The notes: generated by a model from the sequence alone, not told the origin. Positions 7,896-15,642 are shown, counted from the first letter of the stretch. The stretch: 16,517 nucleotides of DNA from Candidatus Latescibacterota bacterium (GCA_021295675.1 JAGWBY010000056.1:409-16925), one strand, 5' to 3'. Numbers and translations: made by a program.

Positions 7896-8900
7896 CTAAC
7901 GCTCGGCTTGGCGGTAGGGCGAGGGTTGGGAGAGCGTGTCGAGGAGGGCGGAGCTAGTGGGAAAGAGGAGTTGGGATTTTTCAGGTGTTATGGAGAAGAC
8001 GTGGCCGGTGGTGTGGAGGCGGAGGTAGCGGCCGCGGTCGTCGGCTGCGCCAATGGCGAGGGTGTCTATTGTGCCCTCTTCGTCTTCGAGATAGAGATAG
8101 CGAGCCTGGGCAAAGACATCGGTGCGGCCTGGATTGTGCAAAGCTGACCACGTCAGATGCTTGAGGAAGTCGGTGTAGGCTTCTGCATTCGCGGAAAGGC
8201 AGGTCTCCGCACCGGTTGCAGACGAAGCGATCCATTCGTAGGTCGGCATCATAGGGCCCGGTGCTGTCATGGCTTTTAACTGGCGGCTGAGGGCTTGCAC
8301 CGGGTAGGAGGGGTCGCCGGCGAACGCAATGCGCCGGAGACCCTTGCGCTGTAGGGCTTGGGGCAGGACGCGGCGGTCGAGCATGGGAGCGGGCGGCGCG
8401 GTGTCGAGGGCGTGGACGGGGTGGGCGTGGAGGTGGAAGATGCTGTCGGCTCCAATGCGCTGGACATAGGATTCTCCCGCACGTGCTCCGGGGGCACCGC
8501 GACCTTGGCGCACTTCGAGCAAGGGACGCCCCTGTTGGTCGAGCAGGTGGATGCGGACGCTACCCGGGCCGAGGCCATAGCGGGCCAAGTCCCCAGGCTC
8601 GGTCGAGACGAAGGTCGCTGGGGTCGCGAGCAGACTCTGGAGTAGGTGTTCGACGCGGCGGTTGAGGACAAAGGCGCGGTGGTAGGCTGGGAAATACCAA
8701 GTGTTCCCGCGCCGGACGTAGTGCCAGCGGCGTCCGGCGGCGTGGACCTCAATCTGATCGACTGCTGAGGCCGGTTCGGGCGTCAAGAGGCGCAAGGCCC
8801 CGGCGGCGCGGCGCACGTCGCGCTGGTGCTCGCGCAGCGTGCTCTCCCCGAGGACGAACAGGACCAGTAGGGCCCCTAGGGCGCAGAGCAAGCGGATCAC
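7896..8900 (-). CDS. DUF4340 domain protein, last gene of the Gld-like ABC operon
   Basis: Start chosen at GTG 8900, whose bases overlap the TGA of the upstream gene as GTGA; this gives 334 residues. A longer frame upstream would run into the preceding gene and is rejected. Residues about 2-18 form one membrane anchor. The rest is a soluble domain with DUF4340 features: an HYVRRGNTWYF segment, a helix (NRRVEHLLQSLLA), then ARYGLGPGSVRIHL, followed by a strand-rich half that includes SYVQRIGADSIFHL. DUF4340 proteins commonly sit beside GldG-like/ABC-2 transporters in many phyla; their biochemical role is not established. By membership this is probably an accessory extracytoplasmic component of the transporter. 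The frame is intact, unlike its upstream neighbour. Confidence 0.8.
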   Translation of the reverse strand: MIRLLCALGALLVLFVLGESTLREHQRDVRRAAGALRLLTPEPASAVDQIEVHAAGRRWHYVRRGNTWYFPAYHRAFVLNRRVEHLLQSLLATPATFVSTEPGDLARYGLGPGSVRIHLLDQQGRPLLEVRQGRGAPGARAGESYVQRIGADSIFHLHAHPVHALDTAPPAPMLDRRVLPQALQRKGLRRIAFAGDPSYPVQALSRQLKAMTAPGPMMPTYEWIASSATGAETCLSANAEAYTDFLKHLTWSALHNPGRTDVFAQARYLYLEDEEGTIDTLAIGAADDRGRYLRLHTTGHVFSITPEKSQLLFPTSSALLDTLSQPSPYRQAER

Positions 8901-9613
8901 GTTCGCCTCGTGCGGCGATAGAGGGCATAGCCCAAAAACAGCATCGGTCCCGCGCCCACCACGACTACTCGCCACAGACGCTTGGATTCGGTGCTCTGGA
9001 AGGGAAAGCCGCGCGAAGCTGGCCGCCGCGCCTGTAAGGTGGCTAGCTCCTCGCCGTAAGCGTTGTACGCCACGGCATTGAGCAAGAATTGATCGTGCTG
9101 AAAGCCCGGGGTCAGCAAATGCTCGTTTTTGAACATTTCCGAAGAGCCGATCAAGAGTAGGGTTCCCGCTTGCGGTGGGCGCTCGCCCACGCGCTGAAGC
9201 GCGGCGCGGCCATCCTCGTCTTCAGCGAAGGCGACCTCTGGAAAAGGCCCGGTAAACAGCGCGACGAGGGGTTGGGGGCCGGGCAGGTACGTCTGTGGGG
9301 CGAATACCTCGGGCGGCAGCCAACCGCCCTGCCATGGGTACGCCCAGGCTTGGGGCGAGGTGGAGATTAGGGTCTGGGCCGTTATTTCTGCACTACTTAG
9401 TTCTGCCGGGTTCAGGGCAAAGCGATTCCCCCAGATAAAGAGTAGATCGCCGAGATGCCGGGTGATCGGCGAGGTGTGGTCGTAGTGCTGGCCGACGGCG
9501 CGGATCAAAAAAGGCAAGGCGACCTCTTGCGGGTCGTACTCGCGCACGGCCGTGCGGTTGACTTGGGTTTCTAGGTCGAGGTGCGACTGGGTGCGGTCGA
9601 AGAGCACTTCGCA
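8897..9613 (-). CDS. Double GldG-like protein, C-terminal fragment (third reading frame)
   Basis: This frame carries the end of the second GldG-like unit: EVLFDRTQSHLDLE, a long extracytoplasmic stretch with GTLLLIGSSEMFKNEHLL and FLLNAVAYNAYGEEL, and a final membrane span (RVVVVGAGPMLFLGYALYRR). It ends at the TGA at 8897-8899, overlapping the GTG of the DUF4340 gene. The preceding coding sequence is in another frame up to about 9613, where DRYL passes into EVLFD. Compared with the first unit, several residues of the expected 'PFGIR...LL.D' turn are missing here. That points to an out-of-frame deletion rather than a simple one-base slip. The frame continues upstream to about 9718 but reads as noise there. 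Confidence 0.65.
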   Translation of the reverse strand, partial: CEVLFDRTQSHLDLETQVNRTAVREYDPQEVALPFLIRAVGQHYDHTSPITRHLGDLLFIWGNRFALNPAELSSAEITAQTLISTSPQAWAYPWQGGWLPPEVFAPQTYLPGPQPLVALFTGPFPEVAFAEDEDGRAALQRVGERPPQAGTLLLIGSSEMFKNEHLLTPGFQHDQFLLNAVAYNAYGEELATLQARRPASRGFPFQSTESKRLWRVVVVGAGPMLFLGYALYRRTRRT

Positions 9614-11086
9614 GGTAGCGGTCGAGGTCTTGGAATTGGGGCTGAGGCCAGTACACCGTCTGAAACCCCGAGCCGCGGTACTGGCGCTGCTGGATGTTGA
9701 AGTGCTGCATGGCGACAATGGCCTTGCCCCCCTGCGCTAAGTGTTGGCTCAGCAGCAGCAGGATCGGCCCCGAGTCGCGGCGCGGCTGCATCCACAACAA
9801 GACATCTACGTCTGCGGGCATACTCGGCGTGCGGGGGTTGATGTAGTGGACGTCGTAGAGATAGTCGGCGAGCAAGGATTTTAAGTCGCTGTACACGTCG
9901 GTGCCGCCCGGGGCGATGAGGCCCTTCTTCTGGTAGTCTTCGAGGGCTTCGGCTGGCGAGAGGCGTGGCAAGTCGGAGATGATGGCCACGCGCATTTTGC
10001 GCCCCTGTTGCAGGCTGTGAGCAGCTGCGGCTAGGAGGAATTCGAGGTGGCGCAGCGCGCGCTGATCGAGTCGCGGCACGACCATGCTACGCTCATTGCT
10101 TAGTAGGCGCAGGCCGCTCCATACGTATTGGGTGGCGAGCGTGTCGTGGAGGACCCGTTCGACTGGAAAGGGTGCCAGTCCCTCGGCGGCGAGCGTTTGC
10201 TGCTGGTCGGGGGTCAGCGCGTCGGGCCGGATCACGTGCAGGGGAATGTTGCAGTCGGCGAGCAAGGTGCGGATGCGGTCTTCGGCGTCTTTGAGCTGTC
10301 GGGGCATGGAGGCCCGGTGGGTGGCGATCAACTCGGCGGATAGGGACGTGCCCTGCAACAAGCGGCCCAAAAGCGGCGAGGGCGTGTTGAGCTGGTCGGC
10401 CGTCAGATCGAGATAGGGGCCACGGCCGCGCCAGACGAGCGCACCGACGAGGAGCACCAAGCAGGCGAGGCCGAGTGATCGTCCCCAACGACCGGCTGGC
10501 CAGCTTGGGCGACTGTGGTGGAGATAGTGTCTCACGCCGAGACCCACAAACGCCAGCGGCACCAAAAAGACCGCAAAAAACCGCCAGAAGAAACGGGCGA
10601 GTGCGCTGGGTGGAACGAGCCGTTGCGGCCCGCCCTTTTCCACGCGTCCCCGCAATACGCGCTCTGGTTGTCCATAGGTGCGGATGAGGTTTTGCAGGAA
10701 GACGCGGTGGGCGTAGCCGGGCTGGTTGATGATGCCGTCTTGGAAGGGCGACGCACTGGCCAAGACTAATAGCTGCCCCTGCCAAGGATCGTCCGGCTTG
10801 AGCAGGACCAGCAAATTTTGCTTGGGCACGGGCAAGCCGCCGGTTAAGTCGGCGTCAGTGAAGGGGCCTGTGGGCAGGGGCAGGACGCGAGGGCTTTCGG
10901 TGGTGGTGCCGACGATTTCCGCGTGGAAGCCCTTGGCTTGGACGGCCTGCGGATCGACTTCGAGCGCGCTAGCGGCGACGAAATTAAGCCCGCCGCGACC
11001 TGGCGCGGCAAAGCTCTTCAGGTTGTAAAAAGCGGGCAGCACCCGGAGGTGAAAAGGTGCGACGATTTCGCCCATGTCGAGGATCG
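9613..11086 (-). CDS. Double GldG-like protein, middle fragment (end of unit 1 fused to unit 2)
   Basis: This frame is open from 11228 down to a stop at 9393; the family-like part is roughly 11086-9613. It starts with the end of unit 1 (ILDMGEIVAPFHLRVL, LNFVAASALEVD, QLLVLASASPFQDG) and that unit's C-terminal membrane span (WRFFAVFLVPLAFVGLGV). Without a stop it then enters unit 2, with a new N-terminal span (LGLACLVLLVGALVW) near 10500. Next comes LDLTADQLNTPSP, which mirrors LDLAGDDIATLSP of unit 1. FPVERVLHD and DVDVLLWMQP likewise mirror FSVRRVLHD and EIDVLFWIQP. The duplication and fusion are therefore visible directly. ABC_transp_aux/GldG proteins are membrane-anchored extracytoplasmic partners of GldA/GldF-type transporters. 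The frame is lost at both ends (about 11086 and 9613). Confidence 0.7.
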
Positions 11087-11973
11087 ACGAGCAGGTCCGG
11101 CACCGGCCGGATGCCAAAGGGCTGGAGCAGTTGCGCCCAAGCAGGCGGTGCGTGGTGTACCCAATAGGAAATCGCGTCCTCTGCTGGGGAGTAGCCGATC
11201 TGGTAGGTGCTGCCGGCGAGGACTGCACTGCGACCGGATGCTAGGAAGGCGAGCAACTGCCGCACGTGTTCGGGCGTGGCGACTTCGGGCTGGATCCAGA
11301 ACAGCACGTCGATTTCCGGGGGGATGGTGGGATTGTTATTGAGGTCTAGTTCGACGACCGGCCCGGCCTCGTTGAGAAAGGCCGCCAAAAGCTGAAAGGG
11401 CGGCGGTGCTGAGACGCCAAAGGTCGGTTGCGGCGGCGCGCGTCCGGCTTGCAGTTGGGCGATGACGTACTCTTCTAGATAAGGCAGGTGCTCTGGCTCA
11501 ATGCTTTGGACGAGTACTTCGGGTGCGTTGGCGCGTGCGATTACCAGCGAGGACCAGATTTTTTGCTCGGAGTGCTCGTCGTGCAACACCCGCCGCACGC
11601 TGAAGGAAGAGGCTTTCTTGCTAGCGGCATAGCCGATGCCAGCGCGCCCGCTTTGGTCCGGGTCGATGACTCGATAGTCGATGCGGTCGGGCGCTTGGTC
11701 GCGCAAAGCCGACAGGAGCCGACGGACTTGGGGTTCGAGTTCTTTGAGGTGCGCCGGCATGTTTTCGCGGGCGGTGGCAAAGTAGGTGATGGAGAGCGGG
11801 GTTTCTAAGGAGCGGAGGTAGTGCTTGGTCGCTGGCGAGAGCGTGGCGATGTCGTCCCCCGCTAGGTCTAGGGTCCAACTGCCCGTTAGGTTCAGGAGGC
11901 GGCCGGCGTACGCGACTATGCCCAACAACAGCGCGAAAGCCAGCGCAATTTGGAGCAAGAAGTGCCGCTTCAA
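11087..11973 (-). CDS. Double GldG-like protein, N-terminal fragment (unit 1)
   Basis: The start is probably TTG at 11973, overlapping the permease stop as TTGA; no in-frame ATG fits better. Residues about 4-22 (FLLQIALAFALLLGIVAYAG) form an N-terminal membrane span. Then come the GldG/ABC_transp_aux hallmarks: LDLAGDDIATLSP, LSITYFATARENMP, a helical segment (LEPQVRRLLSALRD), YRVIDPDQSGRAG, FSVRRVLHD, EIDVLFWIQPEVATPE. The family-like sequence ends at DLLVD near 11087. The same frame continues as nonsense to a stop at 10984, while the expected continuation (ILDMGEIVAP) lies in a shifted frame. The intact locus would be 8897-11973, about 1025 codons, roughly twice a usual GldG. In gliding Bacteroidota GldG acts with GldA and GldF; in other bacteria the cargo of such transporters is unknown. 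Confidence 0.7.
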
Positions 11974-12722
11974 TACTTGGATCTCTGGAGGCTGAGATAG
12001 TTCATCGCGACGAAAAAGCCGCACATCAATGCGAAGTACAGCAGGTCGGCGAGGGCGATTACGCCGCGGCCAAAAGCCTCGTAGTGGGGCAGGACCGATA
12101 TGGTTTCGTGCAGCCAAGTGCCCGGCTGATAGGCCGGGGCTAGCCCGTCGAGGACTTCGACGACTTTCTCGTGTCCGCTGAACACGAAGAAGAAGCCGAA
12201 GAGCGCGGCGAGCACAAAGGCGACGATCTGGTCGCGGGTCAGGCCGGAGGCAAACAGGCCGGCACCCAACAGCAGCGCGCCGAGATAGCTGGCGCAGATG
12301 CGCCCGAGATCGGGATCGCCGAGGAAGAAAAGCATCAGCACGATGGGCAGGCTACCGGCGAGGACGATCGCGTAGAAGCAGAGGGCCGCGAGGTACTTGC
12401 CCAGCACGACCTGCAGGGAGTGTAGCGGCAGGGTCATCAGGAGTTCAAAGGTATGCTGGGCGCGTTCTTCGGCCCAAGCTCGCATGGTAATGGCTGGGAC
12501 GAAGGGGATCAGCAGAAAGGGCAGGGCGGTGAAGTACGGCCCCATATCTACTACTCCGTCGAGAAAAAAGGAGTTCATAAAGGTGGTGCAAGACAGCACT
12601 AAGAATACCGCGGCGTACGCATAGGCAATGGGCGAGTCGAAGTACGACTCTAGCTCGCGGTCAAAGACAATGCGCGCACCGCGCAGGCATTCGGCAGCAG
12701 ACAGGCGTTGCGCGTCAGACAT
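11970..12722 (-). CDS. GldF-like ABC-2 type permease
   Basis: 250 residues from ATG 12722, which overlaps the ATPase stop within ATGTCTGA. After a cytoplasmic N-terminal helix (FDRELESYFDS) there are about six membrane spans, near 31-50, 61-80, 109-131, 142-160, 165-183 and 221-243. The cytoplasmic motif TMRAWAEERAQHTFELLMTLP (79-99) between spans 2 and 3 is typical of ABC-2/GldF permeases (E-x-R-x-x-G/H-T-x-E-L-L). Length is normal for GldF. It would form the membrane channel with the ATPase encoded upstream and the GldG-like and DUF4340 proteins encoded downstream. Its TGA shares bases with the TTG start of the next gene. The frame is intact, so any loss of function in the operon comes from neighbours. 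Confidence 0.88.
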   Translation of the reverse strand: MSDAQRLSAAECLRGARIVFDRELESYFDSPIAYAYAAVFLVLSCTTFMNSFFLDGVVDMGPYFTALPFLLIPFVPAITMRAWAEERAQHTFELLMTLPLHSLQVVLGKYLAALCFYAIVLAGSLPIVLMLFFLGDPDLGRICASYLGALLLGAGLFASGLTRDQIVAFVLAALFGFFFVFSGHEKVVEVLDGLAPAYQPGTWLHETISVLPHYEAFGRGVIALADLLYFALMCGFFVAMNYLSLQRSKY

Positions 12723-13486
12723 GGTCAGGAGTTGACTTCGGCGAGGCTTCGACGGTGAGCTCAGCCGAACCGCTCAGTCGAGTCGTGGTGCGGACTAGGT
12801 GGGCGAAAACTGCTTCGAGACCGGCTCCAGGAATGCCAGCGTCGGCGGCCAACTGTTCGACGCGGCCATCGCCGAGCAAGCGCCCCTGGTGGATGATCAA
12901 CACGCGGTCGGCAATGGCTTCGACATCGCCGATGATGTGGGTGCTAAAGAGGATCGCCCGGTCTGAGCTGAGCGCGTGCAAGGTGTCGCGGAAAGCTAGT
13001 ACCTGCAAGGGGTCGAAGCCGTGGGTTGGCTCGTCGAGGAGCAAGACCGGCGGATCGTGGACCATGGCGGTAGCTAGACCGATGCGCTGGCGGAATCCGG
13101 TGGAGCACTCCTTGACGCGTTGGGTGAGCACGTCTTCAAGCCCGCAGAGTTCGACCGCGCGCGCTAGGCCCTGCTGCAAGGCGTCGCCTTCGAGGCCGCG
13201 GGCTTGGGCGATGAAGCGGAGGAACTTATCGACGCGCATTTCTTGGTAGAGCGGGGTGTCGCCCGATAGGTAGCCAATGCGGCGGCGCACGGCGAGTGGA
13301 TGCTCGACCACGTCGAGCCCGTCGATGGCGATGGTGCCGGCCGTGGGGTGGATAAAGGTGGAGAGCATCTTGAGCATGGTGCTCTTGCCGGCACCATTGG
13401 GGCCGACAAAGCTCAACGGCAAAGCTGACCTCGTCAACTGCGGTCAAAAAGCCGTAGCGGCGGGTAGCGGATTCTACGCGGATCAT
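12715..13486 (-). CDS. GldA-like ABC transporter ATPase, frame interrupted just before Walker A
   Basis: The natural start is ATG at 13486, 11 bases after the lipoprotein stop: MIRVESATRRYGFLTAVDE, with Tyr11 as A-loop aromatic, then VSFAVE. At about 13409-13414 the frame shifts and continues as SFVGPNGAGKST (Walker A, 13378-13404). Then follow YLSGDTPLYQEM (Q-loop area), signature STGFRQRIGLA (usually SKG or SGG), Walker B VLLLDEP, D-loop GFDP and H-loop STHI. The usual bridging segment of about six codons (GE-I-x-G) is absent, and the locus length is 1 modulo 3. A 17-base (or 17+3n) deletion is therefore inferred rather than a homopolymer slip. Translation from a TTG at 13437 would give 240 residues without the first beta strand and A-loop, probably inactive. 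It would energise the GldF-like permease. Confidence 0.75.
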
Positions 13487-13497
13487 GTGCGGGCGGG

Positions 13498-13905
13498 CTA
13501 CTCCTTGAAGACGCCGCAGCGGAGCATGGAAGCGCCGAAGTAGGGATTGGCGATTTGGGGCTGGTCCTTCTGCACCCAGTGCGCCCCCTTGTCGCCGTCG
13601 GCCATCGGACAGTACGCCACGACGTAGCCCTCGGGTATTTGGCCCTTCCGCACTTCCTCGGACAGCGGCTTGAACGCAACGCGCACCGCAGCAATATCGG
13701 CACCGCTTGCGGCTTTTTCCGCCAGCGGCTTGAGCGTTGGGCTGGCGCTTTGCACCAAGCCTTGCAGTGCTTGGCGCGCTTGGTCTAGGTCGTCGGAGGC
13801 CAAGGCTTCTTGGGCTGCGACGTAGTGGGTCAACGCCGGAGGAGCCTGGTCGGACGAACCACAAGCCGCGATGGCGATGAGAAAAAGAAAAGGTAGATAG
13901 CGCAT
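13498..13905 (-). CDS. DUF3347-like lipoprotein, first gene of the Gld-like operon
   Basis: 135 residues from ATG 13905, preceded by GAGGAA (13912-13917) at a six-base spacing. Residues 1-14 are a lipoprotein signal with lipobox IAAC and the lipid-bearing Cys15. A helical region (residues 25-90: repeated Ala/Leu with ASDDLDQARQALQGL) is followed by the hallmark C-terminal motif of DUF3347 proteins: YCPMADGDKGAHW (98-110), NPYFGASMLRCG (120-131). That motif is common in periplasmic proteins and CusB-like adaptors of heavy-metal export; Cys99, Met101, His109, Met127 and Cys130 are candidate metal ligands. It lies just upstream of an ABC transporter, so it may be its extracytoplasmic partner or sensor. 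Copper or other metal handling is inferred from the family and not demonstrated. Confidence 0.8.
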   Translation of the reverse strand: MRYLPFLFLIAIAACGSSDQAPPALTHYVAAQEALASDDLDQARQALQGLVQSASPTLKPLAEKAASGADIAAVRVAFKPLSEEVRKGQIPEGYVVAYCPMADGDKGAHWVQKDQPQIANPYFGASMLRCGVFKE

Positions 13906-14061
13906 TGGGGGTTCCTCGCGGAAAAGGGTGTATCAAAAAGTGCGTTGAACCTGTGTTTCGCGCAATCGGTGCCGTTGGATTCCCCGCGTCAAGGTCGGGC
14001 GCGCATGGGCCGGGGATCGTATATTTTTTGCGTGACGTTACGCACCGTCCTGTTGGTACAC

Positions 14062-14067
14062 TATAAT
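14062..14067 (+). promoter_or_regulatory. Candidate -10 box in the divergent intergenic region
   Basis: A perfect TATAAT lies in the 288-base gap between the divergent lipoprotein (start 13905) and TrpD2-like (start 14194) genes. The sequence 17-18 bases upstream (ttacgc, 14038-14043) is a poor -35 match. Transcription to the right would give a leader of about 120 bases that includes the inverted repeat at 14107-14153. No convincing promoter was seen for the leftward operon. Confidence 0.35.
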
Positions 14068-14082
14068 CTGACAGCCATAGAG

Positions 14083-14160
14083 ATGCTTCGACTCCGCTTT
14101 GCTCCGCTCAGCATGACAGGTGCTGGCACTCCGGTTCCCAGCGTCATGCTGAGGGGTCTA
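14083..14160. repeat. Inverted-repeat element, likely an interspersed palindromic repeat
   Basis: ctcagcatgac (14107-14117) pairs perfectly with gtcatgctgag (14143-14153) around a 25-base loop. The left flank contains a near-duplicated ctccgct (14091-14097 and 14102-14108). Elements with a core like this are dispersed between genes in some uncultured-phylum genomes, as far as I recall; only one copy is in this window, so its repeat nature cannot be shown here. Confidence 0.5.
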
Positions 14161-14193
14161 TGTGGAACATTAGCTCATCAAGGGAGCAAAATC

Positions 14194-15642
14194 GTGTCTG
14201 AAGCCGACCCCTATCCCGGCCCCAATGAGGAAGTACTGGAGGCGCAAGCGCGCGTCTGTACCGGGCCGCACCAGAGCCGTCCGCTGGGCAAAAAAGAGGG
14301 CGACCCAGATCCTAGGCGGATTCTGGAGCTGATTTTTGCCTCGCTCAAGGGAGACTTACCTCGTGCAGAGCAGGTTTCTCCAGCCCAGATGGGTGCGTTT
14401 TTCGCGGCGATGTCCATCCGCCGCACCTTTGGCGCGCAGACCGGTTGGAGCGCAGCAGAGGTCGAGGCGTTTGACCGCTATGGGGATGCGCTCGGCAAGA
14501 TGCCCGAAGATTTGCGCTTCTTGTTGGGGATGACACCGGATTTTGTTGGTAGCGACGCGGGTGAAGCGCGGACGGTTGAAGCACTGCGCCCGGTTTTGCA
14601 GGGCGGGCACTTGCGCTACGAGGAAGTGCGCGGTGCGCTTGGAGCCATGTTAGCGGGCGGAGTGCGTCCCTCGCTGATGGCCGCGTTTTTGATCGGCCAG
14701 CGGATGAACATCGAAAATGAAGAAGAAGTTCGCGCTCATCTCGACGCCGTGCGTCGCCCGGAAGCAGTGCTGCAGGTCCAAGTCGATTCGCTGCTGCATT
14801 TTGGCCAGCCCTTTGACGGCGCAGCGCGCTATTTTCGTCCGACGCTGCTCGTCGCTGCTGTGCGCGCGGCCTTGGGCCGGGCGACTGTGCTGCACGGCGT
14901 CGCCGAGATGCCGCCCAAGCGCGGAGTTACTGAGGAAGGGGTGCTAGCGGCCTTGGGTGCGCGGGTCGATCTGCCACTGGCGACGGCAGCCCGTTGCATT
15001 GAAGACCCGACCATTGGGTTCGCGTATGTGAGTCAGCGCGAGTACGCTCCTCGCGCGTATGCTTTGCGCCATTTGCGCACTCACATTGCCAAACGTCCGC
15101 CTTGGGCTACCACCGAGAAGGCGCAGCAGTTGTTTGCTGGCGCAGCTTGGAACGGTATGATCGCGGGCTTTTACCACGCTGGCTACGAGGACAAGCTGTT
15201 GGGGTTGATGCAGGCGCGCGGGTTGGACGCGGGGCTGGTAATCAAGGGCGAGGAGGGGAGCAGCCACTATGGGTTGCGATTGGGCAAGCCCTCGGACGCG
15301 CGGCGCAAGGCCATCAATTACGTGCAGGGATTTCGCTGCGTCGGTGGACGGTTGGAGACGGTTGCCTGCGACGTGGACCCAGAGGAATACGGTTTTTGCT
15401 ACGAGCAAAGCCCGCGTCCTGCGGAGGTGAGTGCGCAGGCTTTTGCGGCATTGGGCATGGCGGCACTCAAAGGCGAACGGGGGCCTGTTTACGACCGCAT
15501 AGTACTCAACGCCGGCCTGACCGACTACTATCTGGGCCTAAGTGCGAGTGCTGAAGAGGGGTTGGCTGAGGCGCGAGAGGCGATGGATAGCGGCCGGGCG
15601 CTGGCGCATCTGGAGCGCTACATCAGCCGGTCTTGCTATTAG
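14194..15642 (+). CDS. TrpD2/YbiB-like protein of the anthranilate phosphoribosyltransferase fold family
   Basis: Start chosen at GTG 14194, seven bases after agggag (14181-14186), giving 482 residues. The longer open frame back to 13945 crosses the inverted-repeat element and has no ribosome site. Family features: a helical N-terminal domain (FFAAMSIRRTFG, EALRPVLQGGHLRYEEVRGALGAMLAGGV) and a core VDSLLHFGQPFDGAARYF (197-214) where true TrpD enzymes have GTGGD. They continue with VLHGVAEMPPKRGVTEEGVL (around 232-251) and a C-terminal ALKGERGPVYDRIVLNAGL followed by EEGLAEAREAMDSGRAL. The GTGGD site for PRPP is not conserved, as in E. coli YbiB/TrpD2, which binds nucleic acid and lacks the transferase activity. 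This protein is therefore more likely nucleic-acid binding than a tryptophan enzyme. It is longer than TrpD (about 340) through an N-terminal extension and insertions. Confidence 0.75.
   Translation: MSEADPYPGPNEEVLEAQARVCTGPHQSRPLGKKEGDPDPRRILELIFASLKGDLPRAEQVSPAQMGAFFAAMSIRRTFGAQTGWSAAEVEAFDRYGDALGKMPEDLRFLLGMTPDFVGSDAGEARTVEALRPVLQGGHLRYEEVRGALGAMLAGGVRPSLMAAFLIGQRMNIENEEEVRAHLDAVRRPEAVLQVQVDSLLHFGQPFDGAARYFRPTLLVAAVRAALGRATVLHGVAEMPPKRGVTEEGVLAALGARVDLPLATAARCIEDPTIGFAYVSQREYAPRAYALRHLRTHIAKRPPWATTEKAQQLFAGAAWNGMIAGFYHAGYEDKLLGLMQARGLDAGLVIKGEEGSSHYGLRLGKPSDARRKAINYVQGFRCVGGRLETVACDVDPEEYGFCYEQSPRPAEVSAQAFAALGMAALKGERGPVYDRIVLNAGLTDYYLGLSASAEEGLAEAREAMDSGRALAHLERYISRSCY

Noticed and set aside
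8358..8665. + strand frames antisense to the DUF4340 gene
   Set aside because: Low-complexity Gly/Val/Arg translations with no ribosome site; the - strand frame has clear DUF4340 features and coupling to its neighbour.
13409..13414. Programmed ribosomal frameshifting in the ATPase or GldG genes
   Set aside because: No slippery heptamer or stimulating structure at the breaks, and conserved residues are missing as well as the frame changed, so deletion or error fits better.
13226..13936. 236-codon - strand frame across the lipoprotein and ATPase start
   Set aside because: Only its last part (from 13486 on) is real, as the N terminus of the ATPase. The rest is an out-of-frame reading of the lipoprotein gene.
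13945..14193. 83-codon N-terminal extension of the TrpD2-like protein
   Set aside because: The frame is open but runs through the inverted-repeat element and the TATAAT box, begins at a TTG without a ribosome site, and has no family-like sequence. GTG 14194 has a good ribosome site.
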